A program made the position numbers and the translations under genes. A stretch of DNA of 64,000 nt from Sacculina carcini. Its lineage: Eukaryota; Arthropoda; Thecostraca; Sacculinidae. Of the stretch, positions 21,955 through 34,500 are shown one piece after another (positions within the stretch are counted from its first letter, which is position 1; each line of letters begins with the position of its first letter). The stretch spans positions 5,894,183 to 5,958,182 of the forward strand of contig OU696589.1 of NCBI GenBank assembly GCA_916048095.2. The letters run 5' to 3'. The notes beneath the pieces were generated by a model. The model worked only from the letters and a program-made list of their open reading frames with translations. It was not told where the DNA came from and made no database searches.

Positions 21955-24750
21955 ATAATCATAATAATAAATAAATATATTTCCTTTAGCGCATATAAAT
22001 ACACATGCGCGCAAAATTACAATTGAATAGCAAGAAGAAAATTGAAACAAAAATTGAAACAAAAATTCAGAAGTATGGCGACAAGGAGTAGGAGACAGGA
22101 CAAAACGACAATAAGAGTTGATAACACGCTGAAGAATGCGGAGGGAATAAAGGGGAACGTGAAAATAGAGTGAACAACAATAATCAATACGGGACAATAT
22201 TAGAGAAATAATAAGTTAATAGCCGAAGGGCGATCAAGAAACGGGCGAATAGGATATAAAGATCTCAGAATAAGGCGACATGTTCGAGAAATAGAGGTGA
22301 CTTGAGAGGAGAACGAAACATTAGAATCAAAGATCACACCAAGACTACGCACTGACTGGGAGACAGACCAAGGAAGAAGAGGGGGAGAAATGCGGGGAGG
22401 ATGGAAAACAAACTCAGATTTAGATTGATTCAGAATGAGACGTCTAGAAGCAGCCCAAGAAGAAACATCAGAAAGAACATCAGCAATGAAAGAAGGAGTG
22501 CGAAGAGGAAGAGGGATGAAAAACTGAATATCGTCGGCATATACGTGAAAGGTGAGAGAGTGACGTTCAAGAATAGGGCATAGTGGGGTCATGTAGATGT
22601 TGAAAAGTAAAGGACCAAGCAGAGAACCTTGAGGGACACCAGAACACAGAGGAAACACAGAAGAGAGATAAGAATTGATATTCACAGAATAGATTCGATT
22701 GGTGGGATAAGATTTGAGGAGAGAAAGGGTGGATGAAGAAATACCAAGAGAATAAAGATCGGCAATGAGAATAGAGTGGTCAACGAGATCAAAAGCAGAG
22801 GACAGGTCTAGTAGTACAAGAAGGACAGAGCGACCCAAAGCAAAGTGAGAGAAAATGTGATCAAGGATAGAAATAGACACAGACTCAGTAGAATGAGAAG
22901 GCCGAAATCCAGACTGAGCGGAGCAAAGTGATTGGTTTAGAAAAGGAGACAGTTGAGAGTAGATAGCAGACTCAAGGAGTTTAGACGGAAAACTGAGGAG
23001 AGAAACAGGACGATAATTTTTCATGACGGATGGATCAAGTGAAGGTTTCTTTAGTAATGGACGAATGATAGCGTGCTTATAGGTAAGGAATGAACCATGA
23101 AGAAAAGAGGAATTTATGACATGTAGGAAATAAGGAGCAAGAAGAAGTATGGAGTCGGAGATAGCACGGAGATTCAAAGGATCAGCCGGGGAAGAGGATT
23201 TTTTAGAAGAGGAAATGGGCTTACAAACATCAGTAAGAACGAGTTGGGAAAACGAGGAGAATTCTCCACAGGGACTAGAATGAGTGACAGGTAAAGAACA
23301 GACAGGAAGACTTGAGGAGGCGATGTGAAGCTTATCCAAGAAGAAAGTAGCGAATTCCTCAGCCGAGATCAGACAGGAAGTAGATAAATTAGAACCGCGG
23401 AGAGAGTTCAGAGTGCACCAAAGTATTTTAGAAGAGCGAGACAGGGAGGATAAACGGCTGGTATAGTAGGATTGCTTGGCCAGAGCCAGAGCAGAGATAT
23501 AAGACGAACGAGCAGCACAATACGAGGACCATGAAATAGAAGAGGGAGAATGTCTCCAGCGCCGCTCCAGACGTCGCTGATCACGTTTAAGAGCAGACAG
23601 ACCAGGAGAAGACCATGGAGATGAGGAGGAGGATTTACTTGAGCGAGACAGGAGAGGAAAAAAGGCGTCATTAATTACAGAAAGAGTACCGGAAAAAAGG
23701 GATAGACATCAGGAACGGAGTGTAGCAGTTGGATCGGCAGATGAGATACAAGAAGAGCAGAAAACTGAGTAGGGTCGAAATTGCGAAAGGAGCGAAATGA
23801 GATAGACACAGATGGGGAAGAAGGCTTAGGCGAGAGTGAGAGTTCAGAGAGGAGAAAACTATGATCAGAGATTGAAGAATCTGGAGAATGAACACGAACT
23901 TCAGGTATGGGGATGTCAGAGGCTAAGACAGGGACAGGAAACAAAACGAGATCAAGAGTTTGATCAGACTGATGAGTAGGGGAAGAAACAAGAGAAACAA
24001 GACCATATGATTCAAGAGAGTGAGAGAAAGTTACAGGCATAAGGCGACAAACGAGGAGCATCAACCCAAAAATTAAAATCACCAAGAACGATAAAGCGAT
24101 TCGAGAATAAAGAAATAATGGAATCTAGAACATCAGAGAACTCAGTAGCGAAAACAGATGCAGTACCAGGGTGGTTGTGACGATAAACAATCAAAATACA
24201 GACCTTAGGATGAGACGGAACAGATAAACAGATAGGTAGACATTCAAACAAACTAAAAACGGAAGTAAAGGAATCAATTAAAGAAAAGGAGAGGGACTTG
24301 TGATAAACGATGCCAATACCACCACCACAGGACTTGCTAGAAAGTGAGCGGGAAGAGTGGAGAAATTTGTAGAACGGAGGAAGCTGAGCAGAAAAAGTCG
24401 CAACGTCAGTATCGAAAAGCCAAGTTTCAACCAAACATAAGAACAATAAATGATAAAAAGAACAAAGATAGGAGACGAAATCAAACTTATAGCGACAAGA
24501 GCGGATATTTATAAGACCAAACGGGAGTGATGAGCGCGAAACAGAGACACGAGGGTTGACAGGAAGTCAGGCAGAACGAGAGCTAGTGGAACAAGTGAAA
24601 GAGGAGGAAGTGGCAGTGCGGGAACGAATACTATTTCGGACGGCGACAAAAGAAGGACAATCAGATGAGAAAGATGATAACTCCAGCCAGGTTCCTGTCG
24701 ACTCACAAAATAAAAATAATAAAACAACTAGACATTTGCATAACAACTGC
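21955..24750 (-). mobile_element. Decayed LINE of the CR1/L2 group
   Basis: On the minus strand, an N-terminal endonuclease region (24446-23675, with VETWL and the LGDFN motif, spread over two frames) precedes reverse transcriptase (23339-22200) and a broken C-terminal domain (22197-21829). The 3' end reads GCGCTAAAGGAAATATATTTATT. Frame changes near 24030, 23680 and 22200, and loss of part of the C-terminal domain, show it is dead. It belongs to the same group as 3010-4275. Confidence 0.85.
22200..23339 (-). pseudogene. LINE reverse transcriptase region
   Basis: About 380 codons open, with NYRPVSLLSF, the FDLVDHSIL block, GVPQGSLLGPLLF and the active site YADD. It matches the other CR1/L2 fragment in the window across the shared part. 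The frame is lost at about 22200 where the C-terminal domain should continue. Confidence 0.85.
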
Positions 24751-24754
24751 ATTT

Positions 24755-25839
24755 GACGATGCTAAATTGGATGAAGGATGTTTGAGGATGTATTTACTAT
24801 TTCTTGTGCTCTTAACTCTTCAACTCATCGCTTCCAATCGTCTGTGCGTCCATGTTGATTTAATTTGAATGTATGGATTTGTTGTGTATGCTGTCTGCCA
24901 TATATATGTAGCCCATGTAACCCACATACACCTACGCACATGTACACACAGAATTTTACAATCAGTCAAGCTCAAAAGCATAACATTTCGGGCAATGTAA
25001 CACAAGTATACCTATGCGAATGCACGTACACAGCCCCTAAATCAGTCAATCCTAGTAGCACTATACTGATTCAGACAATGTAACACCCACACCATTGCAC
25101 ATGCACATACTCAATCTTTTAAATCAGTCAGACTTAAAAGAAATTTACGAAATAGTTCAGTTCAGTGTATTTGTTATAGCGCCTGTCATACACGGGCGCG
25201 CGGCAGCTAAACAGTATGAACAAGCGGACAAAGCTAAAACAGTTACAATAAAAAGAAAACAAGCTATAAATACAATTACTGAAACAATAAAAAGAACACG
25301 CGAATGAATAAATATTACACTATTCAAATAACGCAATGAACACATTTACACAATGAGAAGAACACATGCATATTGTTAGGCTACACACAGCATTTCGGAT
25401 GTAAACACGCACATCGCAATGTTAATTATAACTGCTAAGCTCATCTATGGAAACTCAACACAAAGCAAATGAAGAAAGAGAAAATCTGGTCCGACTGAAA
25501 CTTTGTTACAACCAACCAGTCAGTGGAACACAAGCACCCACCAAAACGGGATAGATAGTGAGTCACAAATCAATCACCGCAAACAGACATCAAATTAGAA
25601 ATTAAGAGTATTGATAATAACAATCAAACAGGAAACAGCAACCAATCAGATTCACATGGTAAGACACAAGTGATCGCGCGGGAACTTCACCTATTTGGTA
25701 GAATATATTTCAAATGCTGCCAACCAAAAAATTAGTGACGTCATTGTCATTTGCATGACGTCCCCACCATCATTCGTCTGACGTCACATTACAGAGTTTG
25801 GGATTATGATATTTGTATAGACCTCGGTGTTGGGCTGCA
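24755..25839. other. Non-coding sequence with a LINE-tail fragment
   Basis: 25160-25215 is the reverse complement of the LINE tail seen at about 4230 (GGGCGCTATAACAAATAC). Around 25010-25140, the words AATCAGTCA and ACAATGTAACAC repeat imperfectly. No gene is supported. Confidence 0.5.
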
Positions 25840-25945
25840 TTTGTGTAGGAAATTAATGTGCTGCTTAATTTTGGCATAATTGGATATATACATGGCAATG
25901 TAGCTGATATACGTCATCTAATGTTAGTGATTTTTGTGTTGAAGA
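25840..25945 (+). repeat. Repeat family A fragment
   Basis: Matches 2710-2795 (GGAAA.TAATGTGCTGCTT, GGCAATGTAGCTGATATACG). It ends where the LINE fragment at 25920 begins. Confidence 0.7.
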
Positions 25946-26225
25946 AGCCTTGATTATCAAATATTGGCAAATCATTCACAACAAAAGTGTGATTTCCCCT
26001 AGTGATCTGTTCACACCACCTCATTGCTCCGTCACCAGAGGGCACCCCTTCAAAATTGCGGTCACCAGATGCAGACTGGACATACGTAAACGTTCCTTCA
26101 ATATGAGACACGTCGCACTGTGGAATTCTCTGCCTAAAAATGTAGTTTCCGTAGATAGCCTGGGCAAGTTCAAATCTGCCTTATCTAACCATCTCGGGGA
26201 GTTATTATTTGATTATTGCTAATAT
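25920..26225 (+). pseudogene. CR1-like LINE, C-terminal fragment
   Basis: An open frame ending at 26222 carries TRGHPFKI, RCRLDIRK, ALWNSLPKNVVS and FKSALSNHL. This is the C-terminal end typical of CR1-group reverse transcriptases. It stops just before an AT-rich tail. Only about 90 codons remain. Confidence 0.8.
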
Positions 26226-26261
26226 CGGGTTTTATTTCTTCCATCTAACTCTTTCCCCTCA

Positions 26262-26398
26262 AAAACAACCTTTTTTGTTTGTTTGATTGTTGTTTGTTTG
26301 TTTTTTTGTTTTCTTTTTGTTTTTGTTCTTGTATTTGTTTGTTTTTTTTTTGTTTGTTTTTTTTTGTTTGTTCGTTTGTTTGTTTGTTTTTTTTCCTT
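26262..26398. repeat. (TTTG)n-type T-rich tract
   Basis: Irregular TTTG and poly-T repeats over about 135 bp. Reading frames on the minus strand here are low-complexity artefacts. Confidence 0.9.
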
Positions 26399-26979
26399 AG
26401 TACATTTAGTCTGATATATCGTTGTTTTTGCAAATAGCTGCCTATGATGCACCATCCAACTCATTCTTATTGCTGTCTCTCCCAGTTCATTCTGCTATCT
26501 AGAGTTGGCGCATCAGCAGTGTGCGGCTTCTTTGGTCCTCGTACAGAGAACCGATCTCGCAGTCGGGGTCCAGGAAGCCCACCAGGTGAGAATACCAGGT
26601 GAGAATAAGTCTTATTTTGACACTCCAGGTGAGTGCACCGTGTGATTCACAACAATCCAACTCCCAGGGAACCAAACTCAAAACCCAAGGATAAATTGGC
26701 AGAGTTGAGTCTAAATTTTCATTGTTTTGATGATTCTTACCCCCTATCATGGCTATTCATTCAATGACGTCATGGTTTTATTGATAGGTTTACATCATGC
26801 CATAATTGTTGTCGTTGATAATTTGTGGAATTGTCCTTCTGTAGCTCTGATATTACAACTATATAATATTTTACCATTCCATGGCCGGCAGATGAGACAT
26901 ATTGCTACGATATGAGCTCCGATTTGATTGCAAGAAAATCGGTAACTGTTGAATTAGAGCAAGGTGGCTTTCGAGTGTC

Positions 26980-28933
26980 ATGCTGCACAAGATGAATAAA
27001 GTCGGTGATGTCAGAGGCGTGATGGAGAACAACCGAACAGAAAACGAAGCACAGAGTGTAAGTTATGTAGACGAAGATATTTCGCTTGAGGGTCGTGGTG
27101 ATATGTCGTATGTCAAGCAAGAAGCTGATGCTGTAGGTGATGTTGAGGAGAGTCACTGGTTAGAAGACGGGCCACAAAGTCATGATGTCAACGGAGAAAC
27201 TGTTTCACGAGACTCTTATTACGAGGTAGATAGTGTGAGAGATCAGGAGGGAGTGTCTCCCAATACCTCCAATCACGACGACGAGGAGGACTACTGGAGT
27301 TCCGCTCTCAGCAGCATTGAGTATGTTGATGATGATGATGGTGATGGCGCACGAGATGGTACAGGAGATGATGGACAACAAGAGGCAGCAGCTGCGCCGG
27401 CTGAGGATCAACTGAGACCTGCCACCACTGACTCTGTCCCTGCGACGAGAAAACGAGCTAGAACCAAGAAGAGACGAACTGCTGCTGCCGGTAATATGTC
27501 CTATTTCTTTCGCCCTCTCTCTTTCTTATTTTTAAAGTTACTGGTTCTTACATACGTCGTCTCTTCAATAATGAATAATTTAAAGTCTAATAGATACTGA
27601 AAATCGATCTGTGATGTGATGTGCTTCATGAAGAATTATAAAGTTTGCTTTTTACTCATTTGATTCATGTCATGTTGATAAGATTCAATTATTTGATTGC
27701 AATTATATGTGATCATTCAACGTCTATTTGCATAGGAGTCTTCCTTTCTTACAAGGCCAAGTGTATAATGCTGGCGTGTAGTTTAAAAATGTATTCGTAT
27801 TTCTATATGTTTGAATTGATCTTCACTCGCCTTGTATGGTTTTATTGGCTGGCTGCTCAGATAAGTCAGCTGAGTGCAGTTCGTCGGACACTGAGTCGGA
27901 GTCAGAAGACGGGCGTCTCGCGTCCAAGAAGAAGAGGAAGAGCACCAACAGGAGGAAGAAGGGCGGTCTTACGAAAGCCCACAGTCAGCCTGTTTTTCAC
28001 GAGTGCTACGTGTGCAACGCCAGATTCCCGAGAAAGAACCAACTTCACGAACATCTCAAGACACATCTGGGCGCCAAACCGTTCAAGTGTGATCTGTGCG
28101 GCGCTCGTTTCACGGCCAGCGGCTCGCTGAAGGCGCATTTGCGCGCGCACAGCGGCATCAAACCGTACAAGTGCGACGTGTGCGGTGTCAGTTTCACGCA
28201 GAGCGGATCGCTCGGTGTTCACATGCGTATTCACAGCGGACTGCGGCCGTTCAAGTGTGACGTGTGCGGCAAGCGTTTTAACCAGGGCAGCTCGTTGGCT
28301 GGTCACAAGCAGTCGCACACCACGGACAAACAGTTCAAGTGCGACGTGTGTGACAAGCGCTTTGCTACGCATAAACTTTTGCGGCAACACAAACCGAGTC
28401 ACAATGACACTATGTCGTTTGAGTGCGAGACATGCGGCGAGAAATTCCGCACCCCCAAGGGATTGTCACTCCACGTCGTGCGACACACGGCCGAGAGAAA
28501 GTTTCACTGCGACCAATGTGACTCGAGCTTCAAGACCAAGCAGCATTTGAGAATACACCAGGCGGTGCATTTGAAAGTCAAACCGTACAAATGTCAGTTT
28601 TGCGAAATGACGTTTGCTCGTCGGCAGCATGTCACCCCGCATGTCGCCAAATTCCACAGTTCCCAGCCGATCGAGTGTACTCGCTGCGGAATTACGCTGA
28701 AAAACGGCGAAGAATACCGTAAACACGTTGAGACGCACACGCAGGCCATCAAAACATTGGAATGTCCCCACTGTCCGTCAAAGTTCACGCGTCAGTTATA
28801 TTTGTACAATCATCTGGAACGACATGCCCGGGCGCGCGCAACCGCCAAGAGAAATGCACTCGGAGAGCAATGGTCTGATTCGGATGTGCCTGAAGATTGT
28901 CTTTCAGTGACTCCAAAGGTTGAACCCACTTGA
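26980..28933 (+). CDS. C2H2 zinc-finger protein, copy 2 (two exons)
   Basis: Exon 1 is 26980-27490 and exon 2 is 27861-28933, each exactly as long as in copy 1, with GTAATA and CTCAG intron borders in phase 1. The protein is 527 residues: acidic N-terminus, RKRARTKKRR basic patch, then ten C2H2 fingers. Against copy 1 I count 32 differences in the 357 residues of exon 2. Fingers 1 and 8-10 keep their recognition residues, while fingers 2, 3, 4, 5 and 7 change at helix positions that contact DNA. Homology extends upstream to about 26605 and downstream past the stop, so the pair arose by a segmental duplication and not by retroposition, because the intron is kept. DNA binding is known for the family; the target is unknown. 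Confidence 0.9.
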
Positions 28934-29489
28934 ACAGTGCTGTGTTCCACAAAGTCGTAGTCAGTTTCGCCATGTTGCATGAAGTTGCACGGGGATGATA
29001 GATCAATATTTCGTGGTTAAGAGATCTCCTGAGGACAGGAGGTATCTGACTCATGCCTTCTCAGCAGGAGACTTTGTCAACAACATTCCAGATATTTTAA
29101 TGGGTCGGTTGATGAATGTGAGGTTGACGTTTGGGTTAAATATTTGACGATTTATTTGCGCAATATTTGACGTTTGGGTTAAACGTTTACGCAATATTTT
29201 CTGGTCCTGGCTTGTTTGCCTCTTTCCTCTCAATTCGCTTGTCTTCTCACTTTTCTCTCCACAATATCACACTGCTTTTTTCCATTTGTTCGTCTCTATT
29301 TTGATATTCATTATTGTTGCGAATTTTTATCTGTAGTGCTGTGTTAACGCTTGCTATGTTTTGTCGAATCATATTTTGTGAATGTGTACCCAATAACTAC
29401 TGTTTCTAATTGCTCCTTGTGAAGAACTCAAACATTAAAATGTATTCACAGACAGACGTGTGGTTGTTTACAGTACTTGGGTTGTTTTT
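28934..29489. other. 3' flank of the zinc-finger gene with an insertion
   Basis: 28934-29140 is homologous to 9488-9690. Then about 350 bp, absent from the copy-1 flank, lies between two GGTTAAAT words (29135 and 29492). It contains the near-repeat AATATTTGACG..TTTGGGTTAAA. No coding frame. Confidence 0.6.
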
Positions 29490-29720
29490 AAGGTTAAATG
29501 TCTCAAGTGACAGCTGCTACACGGGAAGAAGCCGAAGCTTATGAACACACAGGTGTGTCCCGTGCAGCTCGCTGCCACCGCAGAGCCGACCCTCTCCACG
29601 CTATGGCTCCACAAGCACGTAAGACGTATTAGAGTGGGTCACCTTCCCTGAATGCATGAAACAAAACATGATTGATATCTTGTGAGACGTGTGTGCTGTA
29701 CGTACTGTGGATGTAACAAT
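29490..29720 (+). repeat. Repeat family B, copy 2
   Basis: Matches 9690-9935 and 58731-58935 (GGAAGAAGCCGAAGCTTAT, ACACAGGTGTGTCCCGTGCA). It begins at GGTTAAATG, as does copy 3. Confidence 0.75.
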
Positions 29721-29799
29721 ATAGTAATAACAATATATTTTTAACGTTTATTTTCCGTACATCCTGCGAGTGTATTTTGTTTGACAATAAAATAAAGCT

Positions 29800-29813
29800 G
29801 TTGTCATGGTAAC
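29800..29813. promoter_or_regulatory. X-box-like (RFX) palindrome
   Basis: GTTGTCATGGTAAC matches the RFX-factor X-box consensus GTNRCC..RGYAAC closely and is nearly palindromic. It lies 19 bp before ATGATG (29832), which opens a 42-codon frame with a hydrophobic start and a possible splice donor (CCG|GTAAGA) near 29958. RFX sites of this kind drive ciliary genes in animals. No downstream exon was found, so this is a weak promoter candidate. Confidence 0.35.
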
Positions 29814-30059
29814 AGCCAGTCGCCGAGAAAAATGATGCAAATCAGTGTGCAATCACTGCTGTGTGGCGTCTTTGTCTATTTGTGCGGTCGTTGCAATGTT
29901 GCGTGTGTGTCGGTGCGGTTGTGTCACGAAATACGGCACATTTGCGTTTGGTGCCGGTAAGATCGGAAAGAGCCGTGGAATTGTTGCGAAGTGGAGCTGT
30001 GTACGGAAGGCCGAGACATTTTGTTGATTATTGACGGCGAACGGATGATATTGTTGTCA

Positions 30060-31330
30060 GATGATACTGTATCCGGGTCTCGGCACGAGCAGATATGATT
30101 GTGTCCTTCCGATCTCCTCGGTTTCTGTGAAAACACAATCGCTTGTATCATAAGATGGTTATCCAGGGGGACGTCCAAACTAGAAATATTTAAATTGCTC
30201 ATCTGTCGTATCTTGGATGCCAAAAAATATCACATGGGCAAACGATAAAATGCCTATGATAAACACCAAATTACAAAAGTGGAACATGGAGACAAGTAGA
30301 TAGTGAACTCATTTGCATACAAGCAACACAAAACATGCATATGCAACATGAAGCAGCATACGGGCGCATACAGTGCGCATCATTATGAGTGTGTAAGACG
30401 GTGGTTCTCAACATTTCTTGGCAGCGACCAAAACGTTTGCACATGTGAAACAGCGACACAATCCTGTATCAATTATCTTCATCCTGATTCAATTTAATCA
30501 TGGCATGATTCGATCAAATCATGATTACAATTGAATAATTGGCCCAGAATCTCAGCACTAGGCATCATGAAATCCAAGTGTATAATTTTATACACTATAT
30601 AATTGTTGAGTCTTCCAGTAGAAAAAACTTGTTTTCTATGAACCCTTACAACCGAATGAAGCGGCTTGGCGACCCCAGGGCTTAAGAATCACTGGTGTAT
30701 ATGCAGCGGGTCTTCTATTCGCTTGAAATGAACCCACCTGAAAAGCCCCAGTGTTGACGACAGTAGTGGCGTCAGTGATTGTGGCGTGGTTTGGTACTGG
30801 CGCACTTTGATCATGCATGTCTTTTGCAACTGCCCACAAACCAAGCGCACGTTAAGCCCGAGCTAGAAAGAGTTGCAAGCCATCTAAGCAACGATAATAG
30901 GCACATGCAGAAACAACAGGCCTGCAAAGGAAACATGCCAGTGTGCAGTGGCAGATACATATTCTCGCTTCATGAGCGGTGAACAGCATAGATAGTACGT
31001 ATGTCTTTCTCAAGGGAAGCTCCAGTCCCTTTTTACCCTCAGTCCAATATTTTGTTCATATGCCTTGTATCCGCCACTGTGTATATCCGTAAGTGTTTGT
31101 GTGTGTATGTGTGTTGTCTTAGAACCACACATTGGTGAAAGAATGGAGGTAAATTTCGAGAATTCTTGCGAGATAATATTTTGGGATTATGATGAGGTAT
31201 AATAAAAATCGGTTGGTTTGACTGGTTATCTGACTGGTCATCCGACTAATCGTACGATTCATCTACATGATTACACTGTACATATGACATTGCGATACCG
31301 TTCCGAAGTATATGCACGACTTTGGTCGAT
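30060..31330. other. No gene seen (3' flank of the phosphodiesterase gene)
   Basis: Mixed AT-rich sequence without a supported frame. If the alternative donor at 31431 in the last phosphodiesterase exon is used, a further 3' exon could lie here. I could not identify one. Confidence 0.4.
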
Positions 31331-31588
31331 TCATGGAGGTGCGGAGAGTTTAGACCATACGGTTAAAAGAGCAGTCCAGAGCGAATTGGCGAAACACGAG
31401 TGTGTGTATGTGCTGAGTGACTTACATTTACTATCAGAAGTGGTTTCGCCTTCTTCATATGTATCTTCTGGACCTAGCATCCATGACATCCCTCGTTCAA
31501 CAAGCTGGGATTTTTTCTCCCAGTTGGCCCTGTTTTGTTGGACGCCGTCGTGAAGCGGTTTCATGAACGGAAAAGCGTCCGCCAGAGC
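31331..31588 (-). CDS. PDE11: PDE exon 16: C-terminus
   Basis: Acceptor GGTGAACAG, then [12 protein letters not shown] and NRANWEKK, matching the family C-terminus. The frame stops at 31331. A strong GTAAGTCA donor at 31431-31424 inside the exon could end it earlier and lead to an unseen final exon. Confidence 0.8.
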   Translation of the reverse strand, partial: ALADAFPFMKPLHDGVQQNRANWEKKSQLVERGMSWMLGPEDTYEEGETTSDSKCKSLSTYTHSCFANSLWTALLTVWSKLSAPP

Positions 31589-34500
31589 CTGTTCACCAAA
31601 TGTCAATACGTTGGAAGTGATACAATGTATGAATGGGGAAACACTCGAATATGGTCTGACAGGCACGTTTTAGAATGAGCTCCATGTCGTATTTCTAGTA
31701 ATTATTTGTATCAAAGAATTTATGTAATTCCTGGTTGATAGAATTCTACGATATTTGGTTTACTCTCTAAGTCGACAGTCCTTCCTAGTCGACCATCCAT
31801 CTTTAAGTAGCAGTCGTTCGGGATATGAGAGAAAATGCCCAGAATTTCCCTCTGAAAATTCCAAGACTCGTCTCTGGCGGTCAGTCTTTCGTGATGGCAT
31901 TCAAAGATTTCATACAGAGCATGAAGAGCGCGCCTTTATCTACCAGAAAGGTTGACGTGATCCCGATTTTTCATTTTATTCTTTACTATATCTCTGATTT
32001 TTGTTCATATATAAGTGCACAGTTATCGTCAATCTTTTTAATTTGATAAGGATTTTAGAACTTGAATGAGGTTAATTTCACCTTGTAGAGAGGCATGCAG
32101 ATGAAGTCGATGAAACCCATTTGCATCTTCGGAAGCTCCTCTTGCTTTTCTCTGTCCATCATTGCCTGCAAAACAGTGATGTTTTTGGCCATCAGCAAGT
32201 GGCAAATCCGGCAATTTTCAAAGTAGGGACAAATAGGTAAAATACTGGACAAATTGGACCACAAGCGGAAGCCCGGACCATCCGGGGCCTTTTCCTTGGA
32301 TCCACAAATGCATTGTGAATCCAGTGGACACCACCATCTAGTAAATAAGTATTTGTCTCGTCTAGTTGAGGTTGTGCTTACTGTGGCGTGTTGTGCGTGT
32401 GTGTGCGCGTGCTAATGTGAAATATGAAAGCAAATATAGATCGTGGGTTATAGAGACGGGCTCCTCACGTCACCTATATTTCTGACTTCATATTGTTTAT
32501 CATTTGTAACCTAAACAGTTTTATAATATATTTAATGTAACTTTTTCCCTTTTCTCATGTTTTTCAGTTTTAATAATTCATTCTATGTGACTTCAGTGCA
32601 TGCATTTTCGGGGTCTGGACGTCTTGTCCCTCCCTTTTAGCACGGTTAGTGGCGCACTTACAATCGGCTGAGAATGGAGACGACTGCGCTCCAAGTCGCC
32701 CTGGTAGTAGAACTCGTCGGATACCAGCTGGGCCACCCCGTACTGAACATGCCACGGCTTACAGATGGCGCTGATATCACACGCCGTCATCATCATACTC
32801 ATCAGCACTGACACACAGACACACGCATGCACAATGAAAGCCTGATGGTCGACCGTCGATTAGGCATATATCAGTCGCTGTTGTGAAATTTTCCACAAAC
32901 ACCACTGATAACGCTTTATCGAGAAGAAAGGCACAGATTAAATAATGTTTTCCGTTTAAAAATTTCCAGTAGATCTGAGAGACCAGAAAAGAATGATGAA
33001 TCAGAAAGTGGTTCAGAATAAACCATCATTTTGAGTTTACCGGCCTAGTAATAGATGGTGGACTGATCGATTTATCCCCGAGACTTGTTCTCAAATTGGG
33101 CTACACACCACATCACACCCAGAGCCGTAGCAACCGGCCCCCGTACCCCCCGACCGGGGGGGGGGCGAATGTTGAAGGGCCACGTTGCTTCACATATGAT
33201 ATTAAAATTTATCATATTTAATATGTATAGCCTTTACCTTTTTGCTCAGATGTTTTCACCTGAGCTTGTATAATGTGATTATGTCTAATAAATAAATTAA
33301 TTATTTGGTGCTATATTTATAATGGGGCCCCAAGTGTTGCCTTCGGGGGGCCACATAAGTACTCGCAACGGCTCTGCACACACCCATGATTCATGTACTC
33401 TGCATTATACAGTCTTATATACAGTTGAAATTCATTGAGAAATAACTGAATGCTAAAGTACAATACAGGAACACCAACGTTTCAGCTCCTCGTCGCCTGT
33501 CCAGTCGGCGTGGCCGTCCTTGACCAGGTTCATGAATCTGTCTCGCTTCTTGAAGTACAGCGCCAGGTCCGTGGCCAAAATGGAGTGACGCACAACCTCA
33601 ATGACATCCCGGTACTCCTCGGCAGACAGAGACTGTTCAGCGCACACACAATAACCGTACCAACAACCACGTCAACACTAACAATATCAACAACGATGCA
33701 TCTGGCCAGGTTGAGATGCGGTCATCATCCTGTCCTCCTGTCCTACCAGAAAAAGTTGAGCGACTCAATCAATGACACCTGTGTCCAGATTGCAAATTAG
33801 CACCACACACCATCACACACATCATGCAGCACTGCACAGCACACACACAACTCAGGCACCAACACAAAAGCAAGTCAACCAAGGGCCTGTGTAATAACCC
33901 GGTCACAGGGCCGTGTCTCCTTATGAGCTCGAGCTTGTTCGGCCAGACAAACCGAGAAGCATAAAAAACAACATAGTTATGGGTGGGTGTTTTGTGAGAT
34001 GACCTCAAGAATGTTGTTGCCGTCTGCGTTGAGGATCATGATGCACTGGTCGAAGTGATGATGCTCCATCGTGCTGGTCGAGTATAGATAGGCGAGCGGA
34101 CTCTCAGTCTTCAACTGGTAGGCATTGTTGGTGCCTCGATGGTCCAGATCGTGAGATAAACATCCCACCAGAAGGCCCAAGACCTATACAAACACACATG
34201 CTCAAACTTATTACATAGATGATTTCAATTGAAAATGAAGACACAAATTATGATAGAGATAGAAATGTCTATATAGACTCGAATTTATGGAGTAATCAAA
34301 TGAAAACACATTCTATGAGTATGCCGAACGATCGCATAAGATGGATCATAAGATGAATCAAGGGATTGGATCAATTTATTTTATTAAACTTATTTTTCTG
34401 TTTGTTTGTGTGTGTGTGTGTTGACATGCAGGTCGGAGATGAAATCACACAGTTCCCCGTTTTTCAGTAGCGTAAACATGGTTTGCATAACGTTGAGTCC

